Counted from the stretch's first letter, positions 35,412 to 42,714 are shown. The stretch is DNA of 52,569 bases from Candidatus Hermodarchaeota archaeon (GCA_016840185.1 JAEOSV010000122.1:1-52569), one strand, 5' to 3'. The notes: a model not told the origin generated them from the sequence alone. Made by a program: numbers and translations.

Positions 35412-36413
35412 CTATTTCTTTGCTGTTGTACTGATGTAGACAATTTCTGGCGGTTTGTCTGGAAGCGGTTTTGGTCGACTTGGAACTCGAAGACGGACTA
35501 ATCTGCGGGACGGTCCGGGTATGGAACCGTCAATAAGAAGGAAATCAGATTGGAGGTTACCATAATGTGGGAAGCCACCAGCGGGGGTGATATCGTCGCT
35601 TTTTTCGCCGATTCGTAACAATCGTTTGTTATATTCGGTTCGCTGATGGAAGCCCATTTGTCCTGCACGTGGCACGGTATACATAATTCGGCTTGGATTC
35701 CAGGGACCAAGTGTACCAACCGCACGAATTCGTTTTCGTGATTTGTGTGGTAACTTGGAAACACCGAAGCGCTTTACCACGCCTTGGAAGCCCTTACCTT
35801 TTGTTACGGCAACGACATCAAGGAACTGACCGGGTTGAAAAATATCTCGCACTCGAATTTCTTGTCCAAGCAATGGTTTAACATGTTCGAATTGATCTTT
35901 GATTGAACCACCATAAATTCCGCATTCAATAATCTCTGGCTTCTTCTTGGCAATTCCAGCCTGTTTTGGCTGTGTTAGAAGACGGATACGCAGTTCTTGG
36001 ATGTCATCGAGTGATTTGGTTAATTTGCCCATGGATACTTTTGCATCATAGTCTTTGGGCCAAGGCATTACTCGTCGGATATCCCGTGGAAGGTTTTCAA
36101 TCCATGTTTCGCCCAATGCCTGAAATTCTCCGCCATTTTTTCCATATCCGCGGATTGATGCAATAAGCATTGGGGGGGTATCAACGATTGTAACAGCTCG
36201 ACTGACTTCTCGACCAAACCAAGGGCTGTTTGGTTTATCGTCGATAAGAATCACATGTGTCATACCTACTTTGTAACCAGCAAAGCCCAGAATGTTGGGT
36301 TCACCAGCTTGTTCAGGCCAATGGCGAATCCGTCCACTAACCCGACGCACGCGTTTGCGGGGGCGGTAGGAAAGGCTACCATGTCTTGGGGCGCTTTGTT
36401 TTCGGTGACCCAT
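35412..36413 (-). CDS. rpl3: Ribosomal protein L3 (uL3)
   Basis: 333 residues from the ATG at 36413 (MGHRKQSAPRHGSLSYRPRKR), which matches the family start better than the in-frame start at 36428. Conserved segments: ILGFAGYKVGMTHV, TKGKGFQGVVKRFGV and RKRIRAVGTLGPWNPS. First gene of the short L3-L4-L23-L2 operon. Its leader contains a TATA-like box, an 8-bp hairpin and, further upstream, an omega-RNA-like unit. Confidence 0.97.
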   Translation of the reverse strand: MGHRKQSAPRHGSLSYRPRKRVRRVSGRIRHWPEQAGEPNILGFAGYKVGMTHVILIDDKPNSPWFGREVSRAVTIVDTPPMLIASIRGYGKNGGEFQALGETWIENLPRDIRRVMPWPKDYDAKVSMGKLTKSLDDIQELRIRLLTQPKQAGIAKKKPEIIECGIYGGSIKDQFEHVKPLLGQEIRVRDIFQPGQFLDVVAVTKGKGFQGVVKRFGVSKLPHKSRKRIRAVGTLGPWNPSRIMYTVPRAGQMGFHQRTEYNKRLLRIGEKSDDITPAGGFPHYGNLQSDFLLIDGSIPGPSRRLVRLRVPSRPKPLPDKPPEIVYISTTAKK

Positions 36414-36444
36414 GGATTCCACTTCCAAGGGAAGTTTTTACCGG

Positions 36445-36480
36445 GGAGGCAATTTCAGTTACCAATAAGGTGTTGCCTCC
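36445..36480 (-). promoter_or_regulatory. Leader hairpin upstream of L3
   Basis: Perfect inverted repeat GGAGGCAA/TTGCCTCC, with a possible inner ACC/GGT stem, ends 32 bases before the L3 ATG. It could be a ribosomal-protein or translational control element, or a processing site; the SD-like GGAGG in one arm is noteworthy. No family recognised. Confidence 0.4.
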
Positions 36481-36511
36481 ACCAGCTCAACGGCTCGGAA
36501 GCGGGTCGAGC

Positions 36512-36519
36512 GATTTAAG
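36512..36519 (-). promoter_or_regulatory. TATA-like box for the L3 operon
   Basis: CTTAAATC on the minus strand about 100 bases before the L3 ATG would give a leader of about 77 bases that includes the hairpin at 36445-36480. It makes the L3 operon independent of the RNA unit upstream. Confidence 0.35.
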
Positions 36520-36605
36520 TCTTTCGTACTCCTAAATCGAAAAGAAGCCCCAATGACGCGTCAAGGAGGCCCGATGCGATTTAGCTAAAGCGCACCGTTA
36601 TTCCT

Positions 36606-36744
36606 GTGAACTGCCTGATAATGATAGGTTAGGCTTCCTGCTTCATTATTTCTCCTGTGAGACCGCTCCACAGGCTCTACTCGCCGTTCCAGCGATGTTG
36701 TCCGGTTGTATGAACCTTGGTTCTCGGTCACCAACCGGAACCTC
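36606..36744 (-). ncRNA. Omega-RNA-like unit / decayed tnpB 3' end (copy A)
   Basis: About 139 bases on the minus strand with a chain of hairpins: an outer stem TCCGGTTG/CAACCGGA enclosing a stem with loop GAGAACCAA; then TCGCTG-GAA-CGGCGA; then CCTGTG/CACAGG; then GAAGCAGGAAGC, a terminal GCCT/AGGC stem, and AGTTCAC. The GAAGCAGGAA...AGTTCAC ending is the style of IS605/IS1341 tnpB 3' ends, where the omega RNA scaffold lies. One frame reads DNIAGTASRACG, like a TnpB C-terminus, but stops soon after; no tnpB ORF is present. A copy lies at 42550-42692. A guide, if any, would be the bases just below 36606. It could instead be a dead IS remnant. Confidence 0.6.
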
Positions 36745-36765
36745 GATGCTCTTTTCCACCGGAGA

Positions 36766-36773
36766 ATTTAAAC
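36766..36773 (-). promoter_or_regulatory. TATA-like box of RNA copy A
   Basis: GTTTAAAT, 26 bases (centre) upstream of the conserved 5' GAG of copy A. The same box at the same distance precedes copy B, and both are preceded by CGGTCCTT about 22 bases further up. It could alternatively be leftover TnpB coding sequence, where GGTTTAAA-type codons are common. Confidence 0.45.
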
Positions 36774-36810
36774 ACCACGAAATATTTCCACTTTCAAGGA
36801 CCGGGTAGTT

Positions 36811-36827
36811 TCTAATAAGATATTAGA
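36811..36827. repeat. Short inverted repeat between RNA copy A and tRNA-Ser
   Basis: TCTAATA-AGA-TATTAGA, perfect 7-base arms with a 3-base spacer, in the divergent gap. Possible operator or chance AT-rich palindrome. Confidence 0.3.
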
Positions 36828-36868
36828 CTCAGTTCTAACCAACAAGAAAGACGATTTACGCATAAAGA

Positions 36869-36980
36869 GCCGGGATAGCCAAGTGGTTACGGCGCGGGCC
36901 TTGAGAGATGCATTTTCGTATCATCCAAGGGAGCCTGTGACCTTTCGGTCGCAAGGGTTCGAATCCCTTTCCCGGCGCCA
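36869..36980 (+). tRNA. tRNA-Ser (UGA) with intron, CCA encoded
   Basis: Acceptor GCCGGGA pairs with TCCCGGC, then G and an encoded CCA. The D arm is GCC/GGC with AGTGGTTA; the anticodon stem is CGGGC/GCCTG (one G-U). The mature loop CTTGAGA gives anticodon UGA. The long variable arm GACC-TTTC-GGTC is the class II serine type, and the T arm is AAGGG-TTCGAAT-CCCTT. A 26-base intron interrupts between positions 37 and 38. It lies about 110 bases upstream of archease and rtcB on the same strand. Confidence 0.95.
36906..36931 (+). other. tRNA intron with canonical bulge-helix-bulge
   Basis: The precursor folds with the 4-bp central helix CTTG/CAAG flanked by 3-base bulges AGA and GGA, then intron helix GATG/CATC and the exon anticodon stem. 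Cleavage after the second base of each bulge (AG|A and GG|A) removes 26 bases and leaves a correct seven-base anticodon loop. Substrate for archaeal tRNA endonuclease and then RtcB. Confidence 0.9.
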
Positions 36981-37038
36981 CCTTTCCTTTTCAAACGTGG
37001 TTTATTTTTACTAAAGGGACCTTTCATTAAATCCTAAT

Positions 37039-37046
37039 CTTAAAAT
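37039..37046 (+). promoter_or_regulatory. TATA-like box for archease-rtcB operon
   Basis: CTTAAAAT about 50 bases before the archease GTG, in the gap after the tRNA. Expected start near 37068. Confidence 0.35.
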
Positions 37047-37092
37047 GTGATAAACTCACCCTGTTCTTCTGTACATAATTTGGTGACAGTTT

Positions 37093-37515
37093 GTGGAATA
37101 TGAATACTTAGACGAAATCACATCAGACCAATTATTTCGCGCTTACGGGTCTACCTTACCGGAGGTGTTCCGGACTGCTGCGAAGGCAATGTTCGGTGTC
37201 ATGTATGACCTCGATGAAGTACAAGCTGATCGAGAAGTTGAAGTTAGTGCAACAGGAAATGACGAAGAACAGCTACTTTACGATTGGTTATCTAATCTGT
37301 TAATTGAGTTCGAAGTAGTTGGCGTCTTCTTTGCTGAGTTTACAAATATCATAATTAAAGAAGTTCCAAATGTAGGATTTCAACTGAAAGGCATTGCTAA
37401 GGGTGACCAGAAGATGCCTGAACTCCGAACCCACGTTAAGGGAGTTACATTTCATCGCTTCTCTCTTGAAAGGGTTAATAACAGATACGTTGCAACGGTT
37501 GTTGTGGATGTTTAA
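37093..37515 (+). CDS. Archease (RtcB activator)
   Basis: 140 residues from a GTG start with a GGTGA site. The archease pattern is present: acidic N-terminus (YEYLDEITSDQLFRAYG), AKAMFGVMYDL near 40, EEQLLYDWLSNLLIEFE near 57, and LRTHVKGVTFHRFSLER near 114. Archease speeds RtcB guanylylation and turnover. It sits 28 bases upstream of rtcB, in the same operon, next to an intron-containing tRNA. Confidence 0.93.
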   Translation: MEYEYLDEITSDQLFRAYGSTLPEVFRTAAKAMFGVMYDLDEVQADREVEVSATGNDEEQLLYDWLSNLLIEFEVVGVFFAEFTNIIIKEVPNVGFQLKGIAKGDQKMPELRTHVKGVTFHRFSLERVNNRYVATVVVDV

Positions 37516-37543
37516 AAGTAAGAATTCATGAGGCTTGAGTGTT

Positions 37544-38992
37544 ATGAAAGAAAAATTAGTGCAACAAGATGAGTTTCGATGGTGGTTAGATAAATCAGCA
37601 CGCCCCCGTATGAATGTGAGTGCGAAGATTATTGGTTCAAAGAAAATCATCAACACTTTGGAGAATGCTGCGATAGAACAGCTAACTAATGTTGCTACTC
37701 TTCCCGGGGCAGTTGAACCTGTTCTTGCTATGCCTGATGCTCATTGGGGGTATGGACTCCCCATGGGCGCTGTTGGAGCTTTTGATGCAGAAGACGGAAT
37801 CATTTCAGCAGGTTGTACAGGATTTGACATCAACTGTGGCGTTCGACTCATTCGTACAAATCTTCGGGTGGATGATGTTAAACCTAAACTCCGTCAACTA
37901 GTTGATGAAATGTTTAATCGAGTGCCTGCGGGTGTTGGATCAAAGGGAAAAATTCGATTAAGTGAAGGGCAATTCAGTGATGTTATCCGGTTAGGTGCAC
38001 GTTGGGCTGTTGATAACGACCATGGTGTTGAGAAGGATTTAGCTCACTGTGAGGAGGGAGGAGCTATGGAGGGGGCAGCAATCAATCCACCGCAAATTAC
38101 TGAGAAGGCTAGGCGTCGAGGACGCCCCCAACTTGGGACTTTAGGGGCAGGGAACCACTATCTTGAGGTTCAAAAGGTGGAAAAAATCTTTGACGAACCG
38201 ATTGCGAAAGTCTTCGGGCTCGAAAAGGGGCAGGTTGTGATTATGTTGCATTGTGGTTCACGTGGATTCGGTCACCAGGTAGCCACTGATTATTTAGAAA
38301 GAATGGCTGTTGCTGTTAAGAAATATAATATTTGGTTACCCGATCGACAGCTCGTATGCGCACCTGCAACCTCCCCAGAGGGTCAGGATTACTATGCAGC
38401 CATGAAAGCAGCTGTTAACTTTGCTTTTTGTAACCGTCAAGTTATGACCCACTGGATTCGTGAAGGCTTTGAAGCGGTATTTAACCGAGATTGGGAATCA
38501 ATGGATTTGAACCTTGTTTATGATGTGACGCATAATATCTGTAAGTTTGAAGCCCATGAAGTGAATGGTTCGAAACGTGACTTGTATGTTCATCGGAAGG
38601 GTGCGACTCGCGCTTTTGGACCAGAACATCCGAAAATTCCAGAAGATTACCGATCCGTCGGTCAACCCGTTCTTATTGGTGGATCCATGGGAACAGCATC
38701 CTATGTTTTGGTTGGGACTGAACAAGCCATGAAAGAAACATTCGGTTCAACTTGCCATGGAGCGGGTCGAGCGATGTCCCGAAATGCTGCAATTCGTAAG
38801 TATCATGGCCGAGATGTTAAACAGGCTCTCGAAGCCAAAGGTGAAGTGATCCGCTCTAGGGGTACGAGAATTCTAGCTGAAGAAGCGCCCAATGCCTACA
38901 AGGATGTCCACATTGTGGTTGACTCCGTTCATGGCGCTGATATCTCACGGAAAGTAGCGAGTCAAATCCCGTTGGGTGTTGTGAAAGGCTAG
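37544..38992 (+). CDS. rtcB: tRNA-splicing RNA ligase RtcB
   Basis: 482 residues from the ATG at 37544; an in-frame TTG at 37535 lies too close to the GAGG site. Metal and GTP motifs: AMPDAHWGYGLP, GCTGFDINCGVRLIRT, GAGNHYLEVQ, HCGSRGFGHQ, the STCHGAGR guanylylation-site loop (His), and GGSMGTASYVL. It joins 2',3'-cyclic phosphate and 5'-OH ends of tRNA exons. No intein is seen, unlike in some archaeal RtcB genes. Confidence 0.97.
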   Translation: MKEKLVQQDEFRWWLDKSARPRMNVSAKIIGSKKIINTLENAAIEQLTNVATLPGAVEPVLAMPDAHWGYGLPMGAVGAFDAEDGIISAGCTGFDINCGVRLIRTNLRVDDVKPKLRQLVDEMFNRVPAGVGSKGKIRLSEGQFSDVIRLGARWAVDNDHGVEKDLAHCEEGGAMEGAAINPPQITEKARRRGRPQLGTLGAGNHYLEVQKVEKIFDEPIAKVFGLEKGQVVIMLHCGSRGFGHQVATDYLERMAVAVKKYNIWLPDRQLVCAPATSPEGQDYYAAMKAAVNFAFCNRQVMTHWIREGFEAVFNRDWESMDLNLVYDVTHNICKFEAHEVNGSKRDLYVHRKGATRAFGPEHPKIPEDYRSVGQPVLIGGSMGTASYVLVGTEQAMKETFGSTCHGAGRAMSRNAAIRKYHGRDVKQALEAKGEVIRSRGTRILAEEAPNAYKDVHIVVDSVHGADISRKVASQIPLGVVKG

Positions 38993-39007
38993 GATTGGTA
39001 TTCGAGA

Positions 39008-39889
39008 ATGACACCAACAAAAGGAAAGCAGACACCTCTTGGTTTATCCATAGCCATACCAACGTCTTTCATCGATGTCTACCAAAATAAGGCACAAAAG
39101 ACACAGCAAATCGGACGGATTGCTCGAGCCCTTGCAATATTTCAAGTAGACGAAATTATCCTCTATTGCGATAGAAAAAAACAAACTAAGAATCTACATT
39201 TTATTTCACAAATCCTTGAATACATGGAGACTCCACAGTATCTCCGAAAGCATCTCTTTGGAAGACTACCTGAATTGCAATATGTGGGACTTCTTCCTCC
39301 TCTCCGAACACCCCATCACCCTTTAGCAAAGAAAGCAACAGATTTGAAAAATGGTGAAATTCGAGAAGGGGTAGCATTTGAGAAGCAGCGTAAGCAGGTT
39401 GTTGATGTCGGTGTCGAAACTCCTCTTCCGTTATTACAATCTCAACCGGTTCAATCCTCACGCCGCATCACGGTTCAAATTCGTCGGAATAAATCTGGTA
39501 AATTGATTACGATTCCCTATTCTTTTCATCAACCTAAGCAATATTGGGGGTATTCGGTTACGAGTGTTGATTCTTCCCTAGGCGAGTTCTTGACCAACAC
39601 GACCAAGTATCGGTTAACTATTGCAACTAGTAGAAAAGCAGCACCACTAGAAGACCAAGTGAGTCAAATTCGTACTCAATGGCAGAAACATAATCGCCTC
39701 CTATTACTCTTTGGTAGTCATAAAGAGGGACTTCCAGAGATTTTACAACGGGAAAATTTGAATATGGCTGCGATTGCCAACCATTCGGTAAATTTGGTTT
39801 TCAATCAAGGTACAGCAACTATCAGAACAGAAGAAGCAGTTTTAATTGGACTTACAGCATTTCGGTTTTTTGAGCGTAATAATCCATAG
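39008..39889 (+). CDS. SPOUT-superfamily RNA methyltransferase (COG2106-like)
   Basis: 293 residues. An N-terminal alpha/beta half (LGLSIAIPTSFIDVYQNKAQ, QIGRIARALAIFQVDEIILY), a central OB-like insertion (about 105-185), and a C-terminal SPOUT knot (LLLLFGSHKEGLPEI near 236, then VNLVFNQGTATIRTEEA with the cofactor loop). The family is found beside the L3 gene in many archaea, and here it lies a few kb upstream on the other strand. It probably methylates rRNA uridine; the target is not shown. Third gene of the archease-rtcB run, 15 bases after rtcB. Confidence 0.85.
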   Translation: MTPTKGKQTPLGLSIAIPTSFIDVYQNKAQKTQQIGRIARALAIFQVDEIILYCDRKKQTKNLHFISQILEYMETPQYLRKHLFGRLPELQYVGLLPPLRTPHHPLAKKATDLKNGEIREGVAFEKQRKQVVDVGVETPLPLLQSQPVQSSRRITVQIRRNKSGKLITIPYSFHQPKQYWGYSVTSVDSSLGEFLTNTTKYRLTIATSRKAAPLEDQVSQIRTQWQKHNRLLLLFGSHKEGLPEILQRENLNMAAIANHSVNLVFNQGTATIRTEEAVLIGLTAFRFFERNNP

Positions 39890-39919
39890 ACAAACTATTG
39901 ATGTTTATTCTTAGTCTAC

Positions 39920-40432
39920 CTATGTCTCGCCAGGAGCGATTAGAAGCTCATATGAATTTCGTCCTGTGAAATACCCTTCTTGAGTAACTTGGATAGTGAT
40001 TGTGTGATAACCTGGGCCGACGTCTGGAATTCGAAGAGATAATTCGGTGGGACTGGATTCTAGCTTCTGAGTAGAAATATTGAGAGTTCCCAAAAAGGCT
40101 TCTAACACAGCGGTCTTTGGGGGTTCATTTCCTGGTAAACCGACAACAACGGTTAGTTTTACTTCTTCACCAGGTTCAGCTGCGGCTAGTTCGGGACCGA
40201 GTACTTTTACCTCAATTCGATGGCTCCAATATACGTAGCTTGCAGGGAGTAAGAACACTAATAATAAGATGAGATAGACAAACGCGCCTTGTAAAATTGC
40301 AATGATGAGATCATCTCGAACAATTATTGCAGGTGCGATGAATGGTAAGATAATGATTGCAACTGCTACGTAGACAATGAGGCTTCCACAAAGCACGATT
40401 GTCAAAGTGGAACGAGGATTACGATCTGTCAC
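39920..40432 (-). CDS. Unknown membrane protein with C-terminal beta domain
   Basis: 170 residues from a GTG start. Two membrane helices (TIVLCGSLIVYVAVAIIILPF and IAILQGAFVYLILLLVFLLPA) precede an Ig-like segment of about 100 residues (EPGEEVKLTVVVGLPG, GYHTITIQVTQEGYF). No family recognised. It lies 113 bases beyond S10 on the same strand and is probably a separate unit. Confidence 0.55.
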   Translation of the reverse strand: MTDRNPRSTLTIVLCGSLIVYVAVAIIILPFIAPAIIVRDDLIIAILQGAFVYLILLLVFLLPASYVYWSHRIEVKVLGPELAAAEPGEEVKLTVVVGLPGNEPPKTAVLEAFLGTLNISTQKLESSPTELSLRIPDVGPGYHTITIQVTQEGYFTGRNSYELLIAPGET

Positions 40433-40545
40433 AAATATGAGGATAATAATCCGTGCTAAATAGCATTTCTATTAAGGATATGTAAGACCTTGATAGCTCT
40501 CAACCGTGCTAGTATACTCAAAAAGGTCTGAAACCAGAAGTGATT

Positions 40546-40854
40546 CTATTTTAGAGTAATCTCGATGAACACTTCATCAGGTACCCGGATACGCATAATT
40601 TGACGCATCGTGCGCTCATCGGCATCTAAATCAATAAGTCGTTTATGGATGCGCATTTGCCAATGATCCCAGGTAGGAGTGCCTTCTCCACAAGGCGATT
40701 TTCGCGTATGAACTTTGAGAGTTTTAGTTGGCAATGGAATAGGACCCGACATATGAACACCTGTCCGGGATACTATAGATTGGACTTGGTTGCAAACCTC
40801 GTTTAATTTGGGGATGTCCGTACTTGAAAGTCGAATCCGAGCTTTTTGTGCCAT
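40546..40854 (-). CDS. rps10: Ribosomal protein S10 (uS10)
   Basis: 102 residues, [18 protein letters not shown] with [22 protein letters not shown] and [19 protein letters not shown], the archaeal S10 pattern. It follows EF-1alpha, as usual in archaea, but with its own TATA-like box and a terminator-like hairpin between them. Confidence 0.97.
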   Translation of the reverse strand: MAQKARIRLSSTDIPKLNEVCNQVQSIVSRTGVHMSGPIPLPTKTLKVHTRKSPCGEGTPTWDHWQMRIHKRLIDLDADERTMRQIMRIRVPDEVFIEITLK

Positions 40855-40902
40855 TATTAGTACACCAAGGTGACTTAAGGAATCAACCGAAATGTTTTGG
40901 TC

Positions 40903-40910
40903 CTTTTAAC
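40903..40910 (-). promoter_or_regulatory. TATA-like box of S10 gene
   Basis: GTTAAAAG about 50 bases before the S10 ATG on the minus strand, with an A-rich stretch just upstream. It suggests S10 is transcribed separately from EF-1alpha. Confidence 0.4.
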
Positions 40911-40956
40911 TTTTTTCGCATACCCAAAGCATATCCATTCAATACTTAATGAAGGG

Positions 40957-41009
40957 TAAAAAAAGGAAAAACGGGGAGAGAAAGATTGTGATAGCAAGAT
41001 TATGCTATC
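40957..41009 (-). terminator. Terminator after EF-1alpha
   Basis: A 7-bp perfect stem GATAGCA/TGCTATC (40990-41009) begins directly after the EF-1alpha stop and is followed on the minus strand by CCCCG, then T5 and T8 runs. Strong hairpin plus T-tract layout. Confidence 0.65.
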
Positions 41010-41010
41010 C

Positions 41011-42312
41011 CTACTTCTTCTCCTCGGTAATTTTCTTTACAACACCCACAGCGACTGTTCGCCCACTGTCCCGGATTGCAAATCGTCCTAGCTGCTTCAT
41101 GTCAGCATAGGTTTCAAGACAGATAGGTGTCACAGGTCGGAGTTTGACCAATGCAGAGTCGCCCTGTTTGATAAAATCGGGTTTCTCTTGCACAGTTTCA
41201 CCAGTATGCGGATCAATCTTAGCTACGATTTCCGTGAAGGTTGTAGCTACCTGGCAAGTGTGGGCGTGCATTACAGGCGTATAACCTGCTGCTAGAGCAC
41301 GTGGGTGATGAATGACAATGATTTGACCTTCGAACTCTACAACAACACGCGGTGGCTTACCGACATGGCCCATGACATCGCCACGACGAATTTCACCTTT
41401 ACCGAGACCTCGGACATTGAATCCAATGTTATCTCCGGGTTCAGCCGTGTCTAACCGTTCGTGATGCATTTCAATTGTCTTGATTTCACCTTCTTTGCCT
41501 GGGGGCATGAAAATGACCTTGTCACCCAACTTCATTTTTCCAGTCTCAACACGTCCCACGGGAACCGTGCCAACACCAGTGATGGTGTAGACGTCTTGAA
41601 CAGGAACTCGAAGGGGTTTGTCAACAGGCTTGGGTGGAAGCACAAATTCATCAACTGCACCCAGAAGCGATGGCCCCTTATACCACTCCATTTTGGAACT
41701 GGCATCAGTTAGTAGGTCACCGGTCCATGCGGATACAGGGACGAAGTTGACTTTGCTGGGGTCAAATTGTGCACCTTTCAACAGTTCTGTGACTTCAGCC
41801 TTGATCTCTTCGTATCGGTCTTGAGACCATTTGGGTGTTGAGTCATCCATTTTGTTGATGACAACGACAAGCTGCTCGATGCCCAGAGTTCGTGCGAGGA
41901 AAGCGTGCTCGCGCGTCTGACCACCAGCACCCACGCCAGCTTCAAACTCACCCTTACGCGCTGAAACCACAAGAATTGCAGCATCAGCTTGACTGGCCCC
42001 GGTAATCATGTTCTTAATGAAGTCAGCATGACCCGGAGCGTCAATAATCGTGAAGTAGTGTTTCTGAGTCTCAAATCGTCGGAACGCGAGATCAATAGTC
42101 AGACCACGTTCCCGTTCTTCTTTGAGACGGTCCATCACGTAAGCGAACTTGAAGGATCCTCGATCCATCTCTTCGGCCAGCTTCTCGAGCTTTGCCATCT
42201 CTTGTTTTGATAAAGCCCCAGTCTTGTAGAGCATATGACCCATCAATGTGGACTTGCCATGGTCGACATGACCAATGATGATGAGGTTGATGTGGGGTTT
42301 CTTTTCAGACAT
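41011..42312 (-). CDS. tuf: Translation elongation factor EF-1alpha (aEF1A)
   Basis: 433 residues. GTPase motifs: GHVDHGKSTL (residues 13-22), DAPGHADF near 91 and NKMD near 155. It carries GEFEAGVGAGGQTREH near 120, the longer insertion found in Crenarchaeota/Asgard and eukaryotic EF-1alpha and absent from most euryarchaeal factors. It delivers aminoacyl-tRNA to the ribosome. It has a strong TATA-like box 70 bases upstream and a terminator downstream, so it is its own transcription unit. Confidence 0.97.
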   Translation of the reverse strand: MSEKKPHINLIIIGHVDHGKSTLMGHMLYKTGALSKQEMAKLEKLAEEMDRGSFKFAYVMDRLKEERERGLTIDLAFRRFETQKHYFTIIDAPGHADFIKNMITGASQADAAILVVSARKGEFEAGVGAGGQTREHAFLARTLGIEQLVVVINKMDDSTPKWSQDRYEEIKAEVTELLKGAQFDPSKVNFVPVSAWTGDLLTDASSKMEWYKGPSLLGAVDEFVLPPKPVDKPLRVPVQDVYTITGVGTVPVGRVETGKMKLGDKVIFMPPGKEGEIKTIEMHHERLDTAEPGDNIGFNVRGLGKGEIRRGDVMGHVGKPPRVVVEFEGQIIVIHHPRALAAGYTPVMHAHTCQVATTFTEIVAKIDPHTGETVQEKPDFIKQGDSALVKLRPVTPICLETYADMKQLGRFAIRDSGRTVAVGVVKKITEEKK

Positions 42313-42378
42313 TGTTTGTTCAACTCTTCTTTACATAAATTGAAGCTGGTTTTCCAGATTGAGGCATTTTCTGCGTGA

Positions 42379-42387
42379 TATATAAAA
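42379..42387 (-). promoter_or_regulatory. TATA box of EF-1alpha gene
   Basis: TTTTATATA on the minus strand, about 70 bases before the EF-1alpha ATG, is the clearest archaeal TATA box in the window. Expected start near 42356 and a leader of about 45 bases. It lies downstream of RNA copy B, so EF-1alpha does not depend on that promoter. Confidence 0.6.
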
Positions 42388-42549
42388 CTCTTTTGGCGTT
42401 ATCTGTTAAAATTATTGATAGAAAGAGCAAGAGAGCGGGAGACGTGACTAATGATAGAAAATGATAACAATGCCTCCTGTAGAAGTCTTAACTAAACCTC
42501 AATATCATGGAAACATTGTTTGTTCAGCTCGTTGCTAACTTAAGCTGGC

Positions 42550-42692
42550 GTGAACTACCCTCACCTTACGGTGTGAGTTTCCTGCTTCATGCCATCGACC
42601 ATTGTCGACTGGTCCACAGGCTCTACTCGCCGTTCCGGCGATGTTGTCCAGTCGTGCTGGTTCTTGGTTCTCGAACCACTGACCGGAATCTC
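42550..42692 (-). ncRNA. Omega-RNA-like unit / decayed tnpB 3' end (copy B)
   Basis: About 143 bases on the minus strand, the same design as copy A. An outer stem TCCGGTC/GACTGGA encloses a 6-bp stem TGGTTC/GAACCA with the identical GAGAACCAA loop; then TCGCCG-GAA-CGGCGA; a strictly conserved GTAGAGCCTGTGGA; a variable hairpin; GAAGCAGGAA; a terminal CTCAC/GTGAG stem; and AGTTCAC. Frames read DNIAGTASRACG and ERRVEPV, TnpB-like, but with indels relative to copy A. No tnpB is present. Putative guide bases lie just below 42550. It occupies the gap between rps7 and EF-1alpha where many archaea carry EF-2. Upstream (42693-42893) I see only the TATA-like box and AT-rich sequence. Confidence 0.6.
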
Positions 42693-42714
42693 ATCCCTAA
42701 CTGGGTAAGAGTGC

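Noticed and set aside
42399..42470. Small minus-strand frame (TTG start, 23 codons) after an AGGAGG site in the EF-1alpha upstream region
   Set aside because: Too short, low-complexity composition, and it ends within a few bases of the EF-1alpha TATA box; I cannot separate it from chance.
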